From assembly GCA_037447655.1 (NCBI GenBank), contig JBBHKE010001511.1:72106-136105 (forward strand): 64,000 nt of DNA, given 5' to 3'. Both the position numbers and the translations under genes were made by a program. Source of the DNA: Zygnema cylindricum (Eukaryota > Streptophyta > Zygnematophyceae > Zygnematales > Zygnemataceae). This document shows positions 11,561-21,972 of the stretch, piece by piece. Under the pieces are notes generated by a model. It was given only the letters and a program-made list of their open reading frames with translations, searched no databases and was not told the DNA's origin. Position 1 is the first letter of the stretch, and each line of letters begins with the position of its first letter.

Positions 11561-11890
11561 TTTGAAGCTGAGAGGGTACTGCTTCTACCAAACAGTTGCC
11601 GTCTCGTCGGTCAGGTCAATCCGAAAAGTGGTCCCCTTATAGTTCCCTAAATCTGTGTCAGACCAATAGAACACTTGCCCGTTCTCCTCTAACAATTTGG
11701 AGAGCCAGGCCTTATGCTGTGGGTTTAGCTATTCCCCTAGAGTCCAGTCCATCTTCTCGGGTTCCACTGTCGCCAATGCTTCCCGTGGCCGACCCTGGAG
11801 GGAGATGTCGAATTCTAGCTCTACTTGTGGATCTTTCCCTTGCTTGGCTGCTAAAATGTTGCTGCTGACAACTTCCCCTAAGCTGCCCTG

Positions 11891-12910
11891 TTATGAGCCT
11901 TCGCTCCCCGCCACTAAGGAAATTCGTGTGTTCAGTGTGTTATCTGAATGTAATTTGGTGAATTTTCCCCTTCTTGCCTCTCTCCCCCCCTTAAGTTGTA
12001 GAGTCGCTTGCATCGCCAACAAATGTGGAGCTTGAAGGTATGTTGCCCGTGATTTTGGAGACTGGTGGCTGGAGAATGCCAAAGAATGTTCCAGCACCCA
12101 TGAAATTGCATTCAAATCCATACTTTACCAGATTAAACTCCACCTTTTTGAGGCTGAGACCCGCGGTGCTACTGTGGTTGTCGGTCGAAATCCCATTGCT
12201 CGTTCCCGTTCCTCAATACTTGGTGCTGTCTTATTAGCGGTCGTACTGTCAAAGATCATCCATGGTGCGCCTTTCCGGTAAGCATGGCTGTTAAGGAAAG
12301 ATACCAGGGTCGGTAGGGCCCTCCGTGGATTTCCGGGTTTATTGCAATAGAAGAAGGGTGCTCGGTCGGCTGTGGCCACGGGGGTGGCCATTCGCCCTGG
12401 TCCGAGAATCTGTTTAACTGTGATGTTGGGATCCGGAACATGTGTTTTCAATAGCTGTTGGAGGATGGGAAGAGGAGCCAAGTTGGTCCAATAAGCTCAA
12501 ACTTTGTGGGCTCTTGATCCGATTTGAGCTGCATCAAACACTATAGGAGTTCCCATAACCTTGGTCACTTAGTTCCACCTGTTGACCACCTGTTTCCTTT
12601 TATCATCTGTGGGGTGAATATTTTCCAAGACGTACCCCACTAGTGTGTCATGGCGTTCTCGTAACCATGTTATCAGTCGAGTCATCTGAAAGAATGTTTA
12701 GATATCCTGGTGTCCCTTGCCCGGTCCCGCTAGCGAATACCATTGGCAAGGCCATCCAGCGACCACCAGATCTACCCTTCCAAGCTTCTCCAAATGTGAA
12801 TCCATGATGTTGTCCACATTATGAGGAAGCGTGGGGTGAGAGTTAGACATGGCAAACACCGTGAGTTGCTGTGGGTAAAGTTGGTGCAGCTGTTGGCCGT
12901 ACTCACGCAT
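11891..12910 (-). pseudogene. Cytosine-5 DNA methyltransferase domain inside Gypsy pol
   Basis: The domain carries the ordered motifs of C5-cytosine methyltransferases. Motif IV is DLVVAGWPCQWYSLAG with the catalytic Pro-Cys at 12744-12755. Motif VI is YVLENIHP (about 12611-12631). A motif VIII-like segment is DAAQIGSRAHKV then YWTNL (12479-12540). Motif IX-like IEERERAMGF lies at about 12187-12224, and the motif X-like end DLNAISWVLEH at about 12085-12121. The spacing and motifs VIII-X resemble the DNMT3/DRM type more than DNMT1. The frame is continuous with reverse transcriptase, with stops at about 12696, between 12482 and 12695, and at 12122. Motif I (the SAM-binding FxGxG) is absent: the sequence before motif IV passes straight into a protease remnant. 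The copy is dead, but its place in pol is clear. Confidence 0.88.
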
Positions 12911-13284
12911 AAGTCACTCGGACTGATTTTTGGCCAAAGTTCCTCGGGCATTTGCTGTAATGTTGATGTTGTTATGGGGTTAGGGAAAACTCTAGTATCC
13001 ACCACTGCGTGTTGATACCCATCGTATCCATTAAGTTTAAAATTACTTGTCTTGTTAAGAATAAGAGCCACTGACAGGGCCTTGTAATCTTTATCCGCTA
13101 TAGAAGTTTTTAGTTCAGCCGACATGAAGACTGTCTTGGGTGGTTCTGCCAACGCGACCCTTTCCCTCGTGGTGTGAATCTCTTCCCCTAGTGTTTGATT
13201 GAGGATTTTTTCGAGCAAATTGTGGGAGGAAGCTAAGGTTTTGACGTGAGTCAAGGCGTAGGGCATCAGGTGCCGTCCTAGCAT
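12911..13284 (-). pseudogene. Gypsy aspartic protease remnant
   Basis: The frame includes HAVVDTRVFPNPITTSTLQQ, which matches the active-site region of retroviral-type aspartic proteases (usually D-T/S-G-A) with the Gly replaced by Arg. It is followed by a flap-like LCVSTAN segment. The domain stops there and, after a frameshift near 12910, is joined to the middle of the methyltransferase. The rest of the protease and the methyltransferase N-terminus appear to have been deleted together. The assignment rests on position between gag and DNMT/RT plus this short match. Confidence 0.6.
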
Positions 13285-13293
13285 AACTGCCGG

Positions 13294-15191
13294 TTAAGAA
13301 GAAGGAGGGTGAGCTTTGGGCGATGAAATGGGTGAGTCCTCGTCTTTCGATTTCTCCTGTTCCCCCCCCCTTTCTTTCTCACTCTCTGCGTCAAAATTCC
13401 ATGTTGAAGGTGTAATTGGCGGATCTGTTGGTGGACTTCCAGCCAAGTATCGGTCGAACCATTCCTTATCTGTTTCAATGGTCGAAGCATCCTTTTCCGG
13501 ATCTGGTTTCTCGTAATCCTCCAAACCAGGAGAAAGTTTCTTTGGAACCGGAGGAGGCGGATGGGTCGGTTTTAGGCCCAGCCCAATGTCACTATTCAGA
13601 GTGACAACTTGTGGTGTGAATGATAAAAGGCCGGTGGCTTTGCAGCTGTGGTCCTTTGGTTTCATCGCCTCTTTGTCCTTTCTCTATGAGAACGTGGTAG
13701 AGTGGAGTTGCTTGCGACTGTCCCCTACGCCGACGCTCCAAACTCCAGAAAGAAATGTCCAAGCATGATGTGCATTTGGAGGCTCCATATCCTAACCCAT
13801 GAGGTCATCATCATCTCCACCCACCGTGGTTTGCTGTTCCAGCTCCGCTAGTTTTTATAGCAATTATTCTTTCTGTTTTTGTAATTTTTGAGCAGACGTC
13901 AGAGGTTGAGGTTTGCGAGCATTGGATCCCAAGTAGAGAGCAGCCAATTTTGCTCCCATGGCGGTCAATTGAGTACTCTGCTGCTGAATGATATGTTCCG
14001 GGGTCTTGGTCACGGTTCATTGGTAGATCGACGTCCCTAAGGATACAAAAGTTGCAATAGCAGAGGATTAACGGTTGTTTCCCTTTCGCCCGTGAACATA
14101 GCATATTGCATCATTTCTTTTGGGACCCCATTCTTCCAGAAGCATTGCATTTCCTTATGGCCCATGGACCCAAAAGCCTCACATTTTGAACCCTCAGTTG
14201 TATACTTCCCCTAACCTCATTAGAGATCTGAGCATCATCAAATTTAGGAAGTCGGATTTGTCTTAACTGAGATAAAGACATCTTAACAGTTTCGTAGCGC
14301 GGGGTAGGATTATAAGTTTCTTTGGTGACCGGCGTACGGTCCCCTCCTTCGCCTCCCTGCCTCCTTTCCTGTTGTTTCCGAGTTCTTTTTGCACGTTCTT
14401 TCTCAAATTCTTTTTGGTTTATAGCGAGTTGTGGGTCGAGCTTCCTGGGGCATCGTTTCCACCTGTCATCGGTTTGGTTGCAGTTCAGGCAATTGTACAG
14501 ATTAACTTTTTCATCTGCCCCCATTGGAGGTTCGGATCTGGTCTCAGCTTCCTGTTTTCCTTTAAGCTTCCGCAAAGCTTGAAGTTTTGTTTGTTCCTCT
14601 TGGTTAAGAGAGGATTCCCCCGCGAAACCTGCAAATTTGGCTCGCGCTTTGCCGGTAACAGCCTTTTCCCTCACCTCGCCGTGTACAAAATGATCATATA
14701 ACTTCATTGCAACCAATAAAATTTCTTGTGCCGTTGGGTTTTTTGTCGTGGATAGCCTGACTGGCACTCCAATTGTCTAAAGCTGCCTGTCCTGTTGACC
14801 CGAACAAATTTCGAACTGCGACAGAGTATTTTGTGGCCATGGCCGGGGTATCAATTGTAGACAGCTTGATTTTTCTGACAGAGGCGTGAGAGGTGGTTGA
14901 ACAACGTCTGCAGTGTTTCATTTTCAAAAAACGTCGGAATTCCGTGAACTTCTTGACTGCAGTTTCGTTCGTTTTTGTATAAAAGAGTCTCCTAGCGTCC
15001 AGAATAGTGATGCAAGGAGCTGGGTTGGCAACCATCCGGGTGGCTGCCTCGGCGGTATGTACGGCTTGCAGTTGGTTGACATAAGCCCTACCTTGGGCCT
15101 GCAATTTCATGTCCATAGTGAAAGTGGAGGTGAGAAGAACTACTGCGGCGGCAGCCATTTCGGCTGCTGGCTGAAGGGCTTCGGCGTCCAA
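13294..15191 (-). pseudogene. Gypsy gag remnant
   Basis: Three minus-strand frames cover this region. 15191-14694 is Ala-rich and helical at its start (MDAEALQPAAEMAAAAVVLL) and holds a capsid-like body with a TxxxKFTEFRRFLKMK segment. 14767-14111 contains a Cys cluster (CLNCNQTDDRWKRCP, a zinc knuckle that lost its His) followed by a highly charged Lys/Arg/Glu stretch. 13665-13294 is Pro/Ser/Glu-rich linker. Several frame changes show decay. The assignment to gag comes from its order upstream of protease and the zinc-knuckle-like motif. Confidence 0.65.
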
Positions 15192-15576
15192 AACCAGATC
15201 AGATATTTTGATGCAACATGGGTTAACGCTCCTCCTAGTCGGCCAAAGATCTTCTAGCTAGATAGTTGACCATCATAGGAAAAATAGTTGTCTCAAAATC
15301 CCCTAGGATGGCCCCTCACCTATATTTGTCAATTTCGGACTGCGTGAAGGATTTCCACAACAGTTCAAAATCAGAAAAAGCAATTCCCGAGTTGTCCTCG
15401 TGAAGATCCAGATTTCCTCCATTCTCCTTTCTTCCTTGGTAGGACTGGTGAACCGTGGTGAGGCCTGTACGGTGGGGCTCACATACTGAGCCGGTGAGAT
15501 TGCTTGGGATCAGAAATCTCGAGACCCGAATCGATCCCTCCTCTTATTGGAAAGGCGGTAGCAACAATAGTGGTTG

Positions 15577-16477
15577 TGTTGAAAAGAGGTAATTAATAGT
15601 TCACTTCTATATTTTAGTTAGAATGTAAAGAGAGAGAAAGAGAGAACCAAAGACACGCCATGGCTGCCGCGTCATTTAGAAGGAGGCAGAATGAAATAGA
15701 AGGTATTTTTCTATTTGTAGCAAAATACTACCTAATGCCGAATTTGAACCAGGGTCTACGGACTACTATTTTGACCTAAGCCTTATCCACTAAGGCACAA
15801 GCAAAACGATATACGTATTACGTTCTACGCATATTCATCTATTTATTAAACGGACTAATTTGCAGCACACTAACGAAAACACGCATTAATCAATTCATTC
15901 ATGGAGGCGAATCGAAGCCGCATTAATACAAATGATCGGACGGCCACAATTGCAGCCGCCACCCGCAATAAACTTTTGGCGGCCTTTGGGGACATGGTCA
16001 TGCGACGCCACGTGGCACCATACTATTCGATATCGAGAAGATGGAAGGAGGAACCATGGCTCATGTTTTGACAAGCGTCACTTTGAAAGGCATGTCGTAC
16101 AATGGCTGTACAATAATTTCATCGCCTAGTGTACCTTCTTGTACCATATAGTGTTTCTATTGGACTAGGGTTTAGTAGTAGGTAGTCTTTAGTAGGCAGA
16201 CCAGGACTTAGTGAAATTTAGGTACCTCTCTCTAAGAGATCTTGTAAATATAAAGGTCATCTTTGACCAGCCATAACTTACTGCTCAGAGGAGCAAATTC
16301 AGTGATTCTTTTTGCGTTTGACTCAGGGGAGTCTTGTCCTCACAACGTTGAGAGTGGTCAGAATATTTGTGTGCCTGGGCGGCGCTTATTCATTGGGAAA
16401 GTAGAAGGGGCAAATATTATCCTAGAGGCTTTACATAGGCTGCTCATTCACTGCTCAATGGAGACCACATAATTGCA
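15577..16477 (+). repeat. Cop2 5' LTR
   Basis: It begins TGTTGAAAAGAGGTAATTAA and ends ATTGCA before the primer-binding site. It holds an antisense tRNA-like segment (about 15732-15811). Compared with the 3' copy it differs by scattered substitutions and small indels (901 versus 872 bp), so the insertion is not recent. Confidence 0.9.
15732..15811 (-). other. Antisense tRNA-like segment in Cop2 5' LTR
   Basis: On the minus strand this reads as a D-arm-like GCCTTAGTGGATAAGGC (A-box position) and, about 35 nt later, GGTTCAAATTC (B-box/T-loop position). It is repeated in the 3' LTR. No full cloverleaf with a good anticodon arm can be drawn, so this is a tRNA-related module, not a tRNA gene. Confidence 0.6.
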
Positions 16478-19400
16478 GGTTATGGGCCCACCCTCTAGAA
16501 TGCCCATATTTGATGGATTAGAATATATTTTTTGGGAAATGATGATGGAGGGAGAAATATTTGAGAAACAACTATGGGGCATAGTGTCTAGATAAGTTTG
16601 ATACCCACCTCCACCTGGGTTTGGAGGAAAGCGTTTTTTTTGCACCTCCGCCTCTACAGTAGGTAGAATAGCTGCCACCATCACTGAGGATGAAGACGAG
16701 GAAGGAGAGGAGATTGTCATGGAAGGAGTTATGTGAGGAGTTGCACATGAAGTGACACCATTGCCGAAGGCGATACCGGCAGCAGCACCACTAGCAACGG
16801 CGACAAGGGTTCAAATCAAAAGATCAGAGCATGAAAAGTGGAACTACAAAGACAAAGTTGTTAAGCTCTAAATTCTTAAAAGTGTAGCAAAAGGCATTGT
16901 CATTTCCCTTATGCATGTCAAATCTCACAAGTTAACAAATATAAGAGTGGATCATTGCAGCAGCAACAGTTGGCAGAAAACAAGATTGCAGCTTATACTT
17001 ATAAGGGAGGAAGCATGAATAATTATTGCAATGATTTAAGAGAATTATTTGGAGAGCTAGAGAGTGCAGGTAACTCATGGTCTGAGAGAAAAAGAGTGAA
17101 CACATTAATGATGAAACTACCTGAAGAGTATGAGAATATCATTAATCGATTGCAGGACAAAGGAGATAGCAATTGAAATTGGGATGACACAGTGGGAATG
17201 ATTTTAGTGAAAGAAAACACCATAGAGCTTAGGGGAGGGAGTCCAAGTGTTCAAGCATTGTCTCCAAGAGTTGATTGGCGGAAGCGTGATGAGGAGAGAG
17301 AGAAAGATCCCTATCGAAACTTTGGAGGAAGAGGACAAGGAGGTGGTAGATTTGATAGACAGGGGAGAGGAACTTCTCGCGGAGGACTATGCCACTTCTG
17401 CAAGAAACCAGGACACTATATGGCAGATTATGGCAAACTTGCAAATCTTCGACTAAAAGATGGGCTAGAGACCTTAAGAAATGGAGGAAAGAAAAAGGTT
17501 TTCCTAACTCAATTTCATGATGAGCAAGAGAACGAGAAACCGAACAAGAAGAGGAGCTTGAAGAGCTTCTTCTTAATCCGAAAAACACTAAAAAACATGT
17601 TGACATTTCACGGAGACAAGAGTGTGCTTTCAGAGGTAAGAAAGATCCACCTGAAGATGGGTGGATCATAGACTAAGGGGCCTCAATGCATATGTGCAAA
17701 GATAAAAGGTGGTTCACTAAACTGAGAAAGATCCCAACAGTTTAGATAGAGTACGGAGATGGTAGAGTAGAAACCACAAGTCTTGTTGGAACTGTTGACT
17801 TGAAGGTTCTAGTTGATGGAAAGGCCTCAATTGTAACACTCTCATAGGTTCTTTATATTCCACAGCTTAGTATAAACTTGGTCTCAACAGCTGCCCTAGA
17901 TGAAAAGGAGTTTGAAACAGGAACTAGGAAAAGAATCTTCACAATAAGCTTTGATAATGAGGTTTATTTCATAGCTGAGAAGGGCAGTCAAGGAATGTTC
18001 ACAATTGTTCATTGCAATGAAAAGATTGTTCTCTACTTGTGTGCAAGTGAGATGATGCTTTGGCACAAAAGGTTGGGGCATGTGCATCTAGATAGACTAA
18101 AGAAAATGAAGAAAAACGGAATAGTGGAGGGTATTACTTTTGAGGATGATGAGACCTTTGATGGTTGCAGTGGATGTGCCCAAGGGAAGATTCATAAACT
18201 TCCGTTTCCAAAAGCAACCACATTTAGGAGAGAGAAAGTGTTGGATCTAATTCACACAGATGTTTGGGGACCTGCTAGATATGCTTCACATGGGGGAAAG
18301 AGGTGGATGTTAACTATCACAGATGATTGGTCTAAATACACGAAGGTATACTTTCTCAGACATAAGTCAGAGGTATTGAGATGTTTCAAAGAGTATAAAG
18401 TATGGAGTGAAAAACTACAGAAACCTCAATAAAAGAGATAAGAAGTGATAATAGGAAAGAATACACCTCAAGGGAATTGGAAGAATATCTTAAAAAAGAA
18501 AGAATTCATCATGAGAAAACTGTTCCCTATAATCCGGAACAAAATGAAGTAGCAGAAAGAGTGAATAGAACTTTAGGAGATATGTCCAGAAGTATGTTAA
18601 CTGATAAGAGGATAGGGTTGCAGTTTTGGGCGGAGTCTATGAACTATGCTAATTTCATCAAAAATATAGTCATAACTTCAGCAAATAAGGAGGAAACTCC
18701 GTATGAGAGGTGGACAGGAAGAAGGCCTAAATTGTCTAGTTTGAGAGTGTTCAGAAGTCAAGTCTACAGTTTGGATTCCGATAAGACTAAATAGAAGTTA
18801 GAGGGGAGAGGGAAGCCAGGATAACTTGTAAGATATGATGAGAGCACAAAAGGATACCGAGTATATGACTTGAAAAAGAGAGATATAAATTTGGTAAAAC
18901 ACATAGTGGTGATGAATGAAGAGAAGTCCATTGATTTATTCAAATATAATAAGGAAGTCAAAATCAGATTTGAAACAGATCAATTTTTTGACTTTGACTT
19001 TGAAAATGAAGAGAAGGAAGAGGGAGAAAAAGAAAAACTTGCAGATCTACCAAAGGAGAAGGAGGAAAGGACAACATCCGAGGCAACGCCATAATACGAA
19101 GTGGAAACCGTTGAGAAACTTGATGAGACACCGGAATTGGAAGATACGGAGCTGAAAATTTTCCTAAACGAAACCCAAGGATGCCTTCTATACCGGCGTC
19201 CGATATTGGAGGGGGAAGAAAAAGTAGTAAACGACTTCAAGAAAGACAAGTAAATAACCAACTCACAAAGATTTCTCGCCCTGATGAACCTTAAACATAC
19301 TTAGAGGCCATAAACACTCCAAAAAGTAGTTGGTGGATCACAGCTATAAATGAAGAAATGGCCTCTATCATGGAAGCCAATACATGGGAGTTGGTAGATT

Positions 19401-20872
19401 GTCCACCGGACCGAAAACCGATCGGATGTAAGTGGGTTTTTAAACTTAAATTAAACCCGGATAATACCATTGAGAGGTACAAAGCTAGGTTAGTTGCAAA
19501 AGGATATACTCAGAAAGAGGGGACAGACTACGAAGAAACCTTTGCACCTAGAGTCAGATTTCCTTATGTTGGAATCCTTTTAGATTTAGCCGCAGCAAAG
19601 GATATGGAAATACACCAGATGAATATTAAAACGGCCTTTTTGCAAACAGTGTTGGAAGAAGAAATTCACATGAGGCAACCGGCTGGATTCGTGGAAAGTG
19701 GGGAAGAAAGCAAGGTTTGCAAATTGATATAATCACTCTATGGGCTTAAGCAAGCCCCGCGACAGTGGAATATAAAGCTCGACGAATTTCTGACCGGTTT
19801 GGGGTATATCAGAATTAGTTCAGATCACTCTATATATTTATTTGAGGATGAGGATGGATTGATATTTATTGTTATTTATGTGGCTGACTTGTTCGTCTTA
19901 AACAAGTCATTAGATAAAATAAACAAACTAAAACGGAATCTTAGAAGCCGCTTTGACATGAAAGATCTCGGCAAAGCAAAGTACCTTTTGGGAATTCAAA
20001 TGGAGAGAGATAGAGGGAATAGGATATTAAGACTCACTCAGAAAGAAGTAATTGGTAATATGCTAGAAAAAATTCAAATGGATAAGGCAAACGGATGTAT
20101 TACTCCTATGGATTTGAAAAAAGTGTGTGAGGGGAGTGAAGAGGGAGGAATATTGATCATTAATGATGAGATAGATGACATAGAAAGAAGATTTATGGAA
20201 AGTATCTCTTTTCGACAGATTGTAGGCAGTTAAATATATTTTATGAATTGTACCCGGCCCGATATAGCTGTAGCCGTAGGAGTCCTCAGCAAGAGTCTAA
20301 ATGAACCAAGAAAGAGAGACTGGAATGCTACCAAAAGGGTGATGAGGAATCTGGTGGGGACAAGGGAATTGTGGTTGCATTTGGGAGGGGAGCACAGTGA
20401 CATCACAACCTGGAGTGATGCTAGTTATGGAGATGTGCCTTTAAGGCGGTGTAGGACTGGATTTGTGTTGCAAATTGGATCTTGTGCATGTTGTTTGAGT
20501 AGCAAGCAACAGAAAGTAGTTGCTCAGTCCACTATAGAGGCTGAATACATGGCTTATTGTGCTGCCACCAAAGAATTAATGTGGGTGAAGTCTCTTTTTG
20601 AAGAACTTGGGTTCATAAAGACGAGAACTCATAATGTTTTTTGTGATAATCAAGCTGCTATCTCTATTGCAGCTAATCTGAAACATCACTTCAAAGCTAA
20701 GCATATGGATATTAGACTAAGCTTTGTCAGAGAGAAGGTTGAAAATAAAATCATTCAACTGGTTCAAAAAACTGATAAAGAAATGATTGCAGACATGATG
20801 ACAAAACCAGTATCTTCTCCTTAGTTGATTTATTGCAGAGAAAACTGTGGATTAAAATTGAAATATGACTAA
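16458..20872 (+). pseudogene. Cop2 gag-pol remnant
   Basis: Gag runs from ATG 16458 (inside the LTR), has a TAA four codons later, and continues through the family-conserved VMGPPSRMPIF block. The zinc knuckle is CHFCKKPGHYMADY at about 17389-17430, where the last Cys became Tyr. The protease active site reads D-stop-G near 17670. Integrase shows WHKRLGHVH and CSGCAQGK (18060-18190), HTDVWGP, and NPEQNEVAER; the middle DDE segment is frameshifted near 18430. Reverse transcriptase (19358-20230) has YVAD instead of YVDD at about 19878-19889. RNase H (20243-20872) has TTWSDASYGD and ends with the usual MTKPVSSP block. It is broken by at least eight stops or shifts. Confidence 0.93.
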
Positions 20873-20888
20873 GAATTAAGAGGGGAGC

Positions 20889-21760
20889 TGAAAAGAGGTA
20901 ATTAATAGTTCACTTTTATATTTTAGTTAGAATGTAAAGAGAGAGAAAGAGAGAACTAAAGGCACGCCTTGGCTGTTGCGTCATTTAGAAGGAGGCAGAT
21001 TGATATAGAAGGTATTTTACTATTTGTAGCAAAATACTGTCTCTGGCCGGAGTTGAACCAAGGTTTATGGACTACTATTTAGACCTAAGCCTTATCCACT
21101 AAGGCACAAGCGAAACGATATACGTATTACGTTTTACGCATATTCATCTATTTATTAAACGGACTAATTTGCAGCAGACTAACGAAAACACACATTAATC
21201 AATTCATTCATAGAAGCGAATCGAAGCCGCATAAATACAAATGATCGGACAGCCACAATTGCAGCCGCCACCCGCAATAAACTTTTGGCGGCCTTTGGGG
21301 ATAGCGTCACGCGACGCCACGTGGCACCATACTATTGGAAAATGGAGAAGATGGGAGGAGGAACCATGTTTTGACAAGCGTCACTTTGAAAGGCATGTCG
21401 TACAATGGCCGTACAATAATTACATCGCCTAGTGTACCTTCTTGTACTATATAGTGTTTCTATTGGACTAAGGTTTAGTAGTAGGTAGTCGTAAGTAGGG
21501 AGACTAGGACTTAGTGAAATTTAGGTACCTCTCTCTAAAAGAGCTTGTACCAGCCATAATATAATGCTCAGGGGAGCAAATTCAGTGTTCTTTTTGGGTT
21601 TGACTCAGAGGAGTCTTGTCCTCACAGGTGTGAGAGTGGTCAAAATATTTGTGTGCTTGGGCGGCGCTTATTCAGCGGGAAAGTAGAAGGGGCAAATATT
21701 ATCTTAGAGGCTTTGCATATGCTGCTCATTTTCTGGGTCAACGGAGACCACATAATTGCA
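20889..21760 (+). repeat. Cop2 3' LTR
   Basis: It starts TGAAAAGAGGTAATTAA after aagaggggagc and ends CATAATTGCA; it is collinear with the 5' LTR including the tRNA-like segment. The first TGT is lost or altered compared with the 5' copy. Confidence 0.9.
21042..21112 (-). other. Antisense tRNA-like segment in Cop2 3' LTR
   Basis: Minus strand: TGCCTTAGTGGATAAGGC followed by TTGGTTCAACTCCGGCC. This copy keeps a perfect B-box core (GGTTCAACTCC), better than the 5' LTR copy. Confidence 0.62.
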
Positions 21761-21972
21761 GGTTCCCTTCCCCACTGAGGAAGGTCTTGCTCTTCAATAA
21801 AAGGTCTTAGTGCTGCTCCTCTATATCCAAGAGAGGCTTGTTCCTCCCTGAAAATTGTCTCCACCGATGGGATGTGGAGACGAGGTCTGTTTAAAGAAGG
21901 TCCTTGGGGAAGGGATGGTGGCGGAGACGGAGAATACTGGGGCTTTGAGGGAAAGGTGTCTTTCTCCCAGGC
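21761..21972 (-). mobile_element. Gypsy piece between Cop2 and Cop3
   Basis: These 212 bp lie between the Cop2 3' LTR and the Cop3 5' LTR. The last five bases (CAGGC) are the Cop3 target site, repeated at 28420-28424. By continuity of the target duplications it belongs to the Gypsy gag side. The minus-strand frame at 21864-21640 is partly this piece and partly Cop2 LTR, so it is not a gene. Confidence 0.75.

Larger units (their letters stand above)
10440..15576 (-). mobile_element. Ty3/Gypsy element carrying a DNA methyltransferase, main piece
   Basis: On the minus strand this piece runs gag (15191 to about 13300), a protease remnant (about 13280-12920), cytosine-5 DNA methyltransferase (12910 to about 11990), reverse transcriptase (about 11560-10990) and the start of RNase H (10850-10468). 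No integrase or 3' LTR follows; the element is truncated near 10440. At its other end it is interrupted by Cop2 at 15576. Three further pieces lie beyond Cop2, Cop3 and Cop4 (21761-21972, 28420-29458, 35809 to about 37200). It is more GC-rich than its surroundings and full of stops, so it is an old insertion that served as target for the copias. Confidence 0.85.
15577..21760 (+). mobile_element. Cop2: Ty1/copia retrotransposon inserted into the Gypsy
   Basis: LTRs at 15577-16477 and 20889-21760 flank a decayed gag-pol. The flanking 5 bp are GGTTG (15572-15576) and GGTTC (21761-21765), a 4/5 match. The primer-binding site GGTTATGGGCCCACC is at 16478-16492 and a polypurine tract (agaggggag) lies just before the 3' LTR. 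The element is about 6.2 kb, full length for the family, but carries many stops and a mutated RT catalytic site. Confidence 0.93.

Noticed and set aside
13316-15257. Plus-strand open frames over the Gypsy gag
   Set aside because: They are shadows on the opposite strand of the minus-strand gag, which has the zinc-knuckle-like cluster and the correct order with pol.
15732-15811. A functional tRNA gene in the copia LTR
   Set aside because: A- and B-box-like parts exist, but no acceptable anticodon arm or full acceptor stem can be drawn; kept only as a tRNA-like module.
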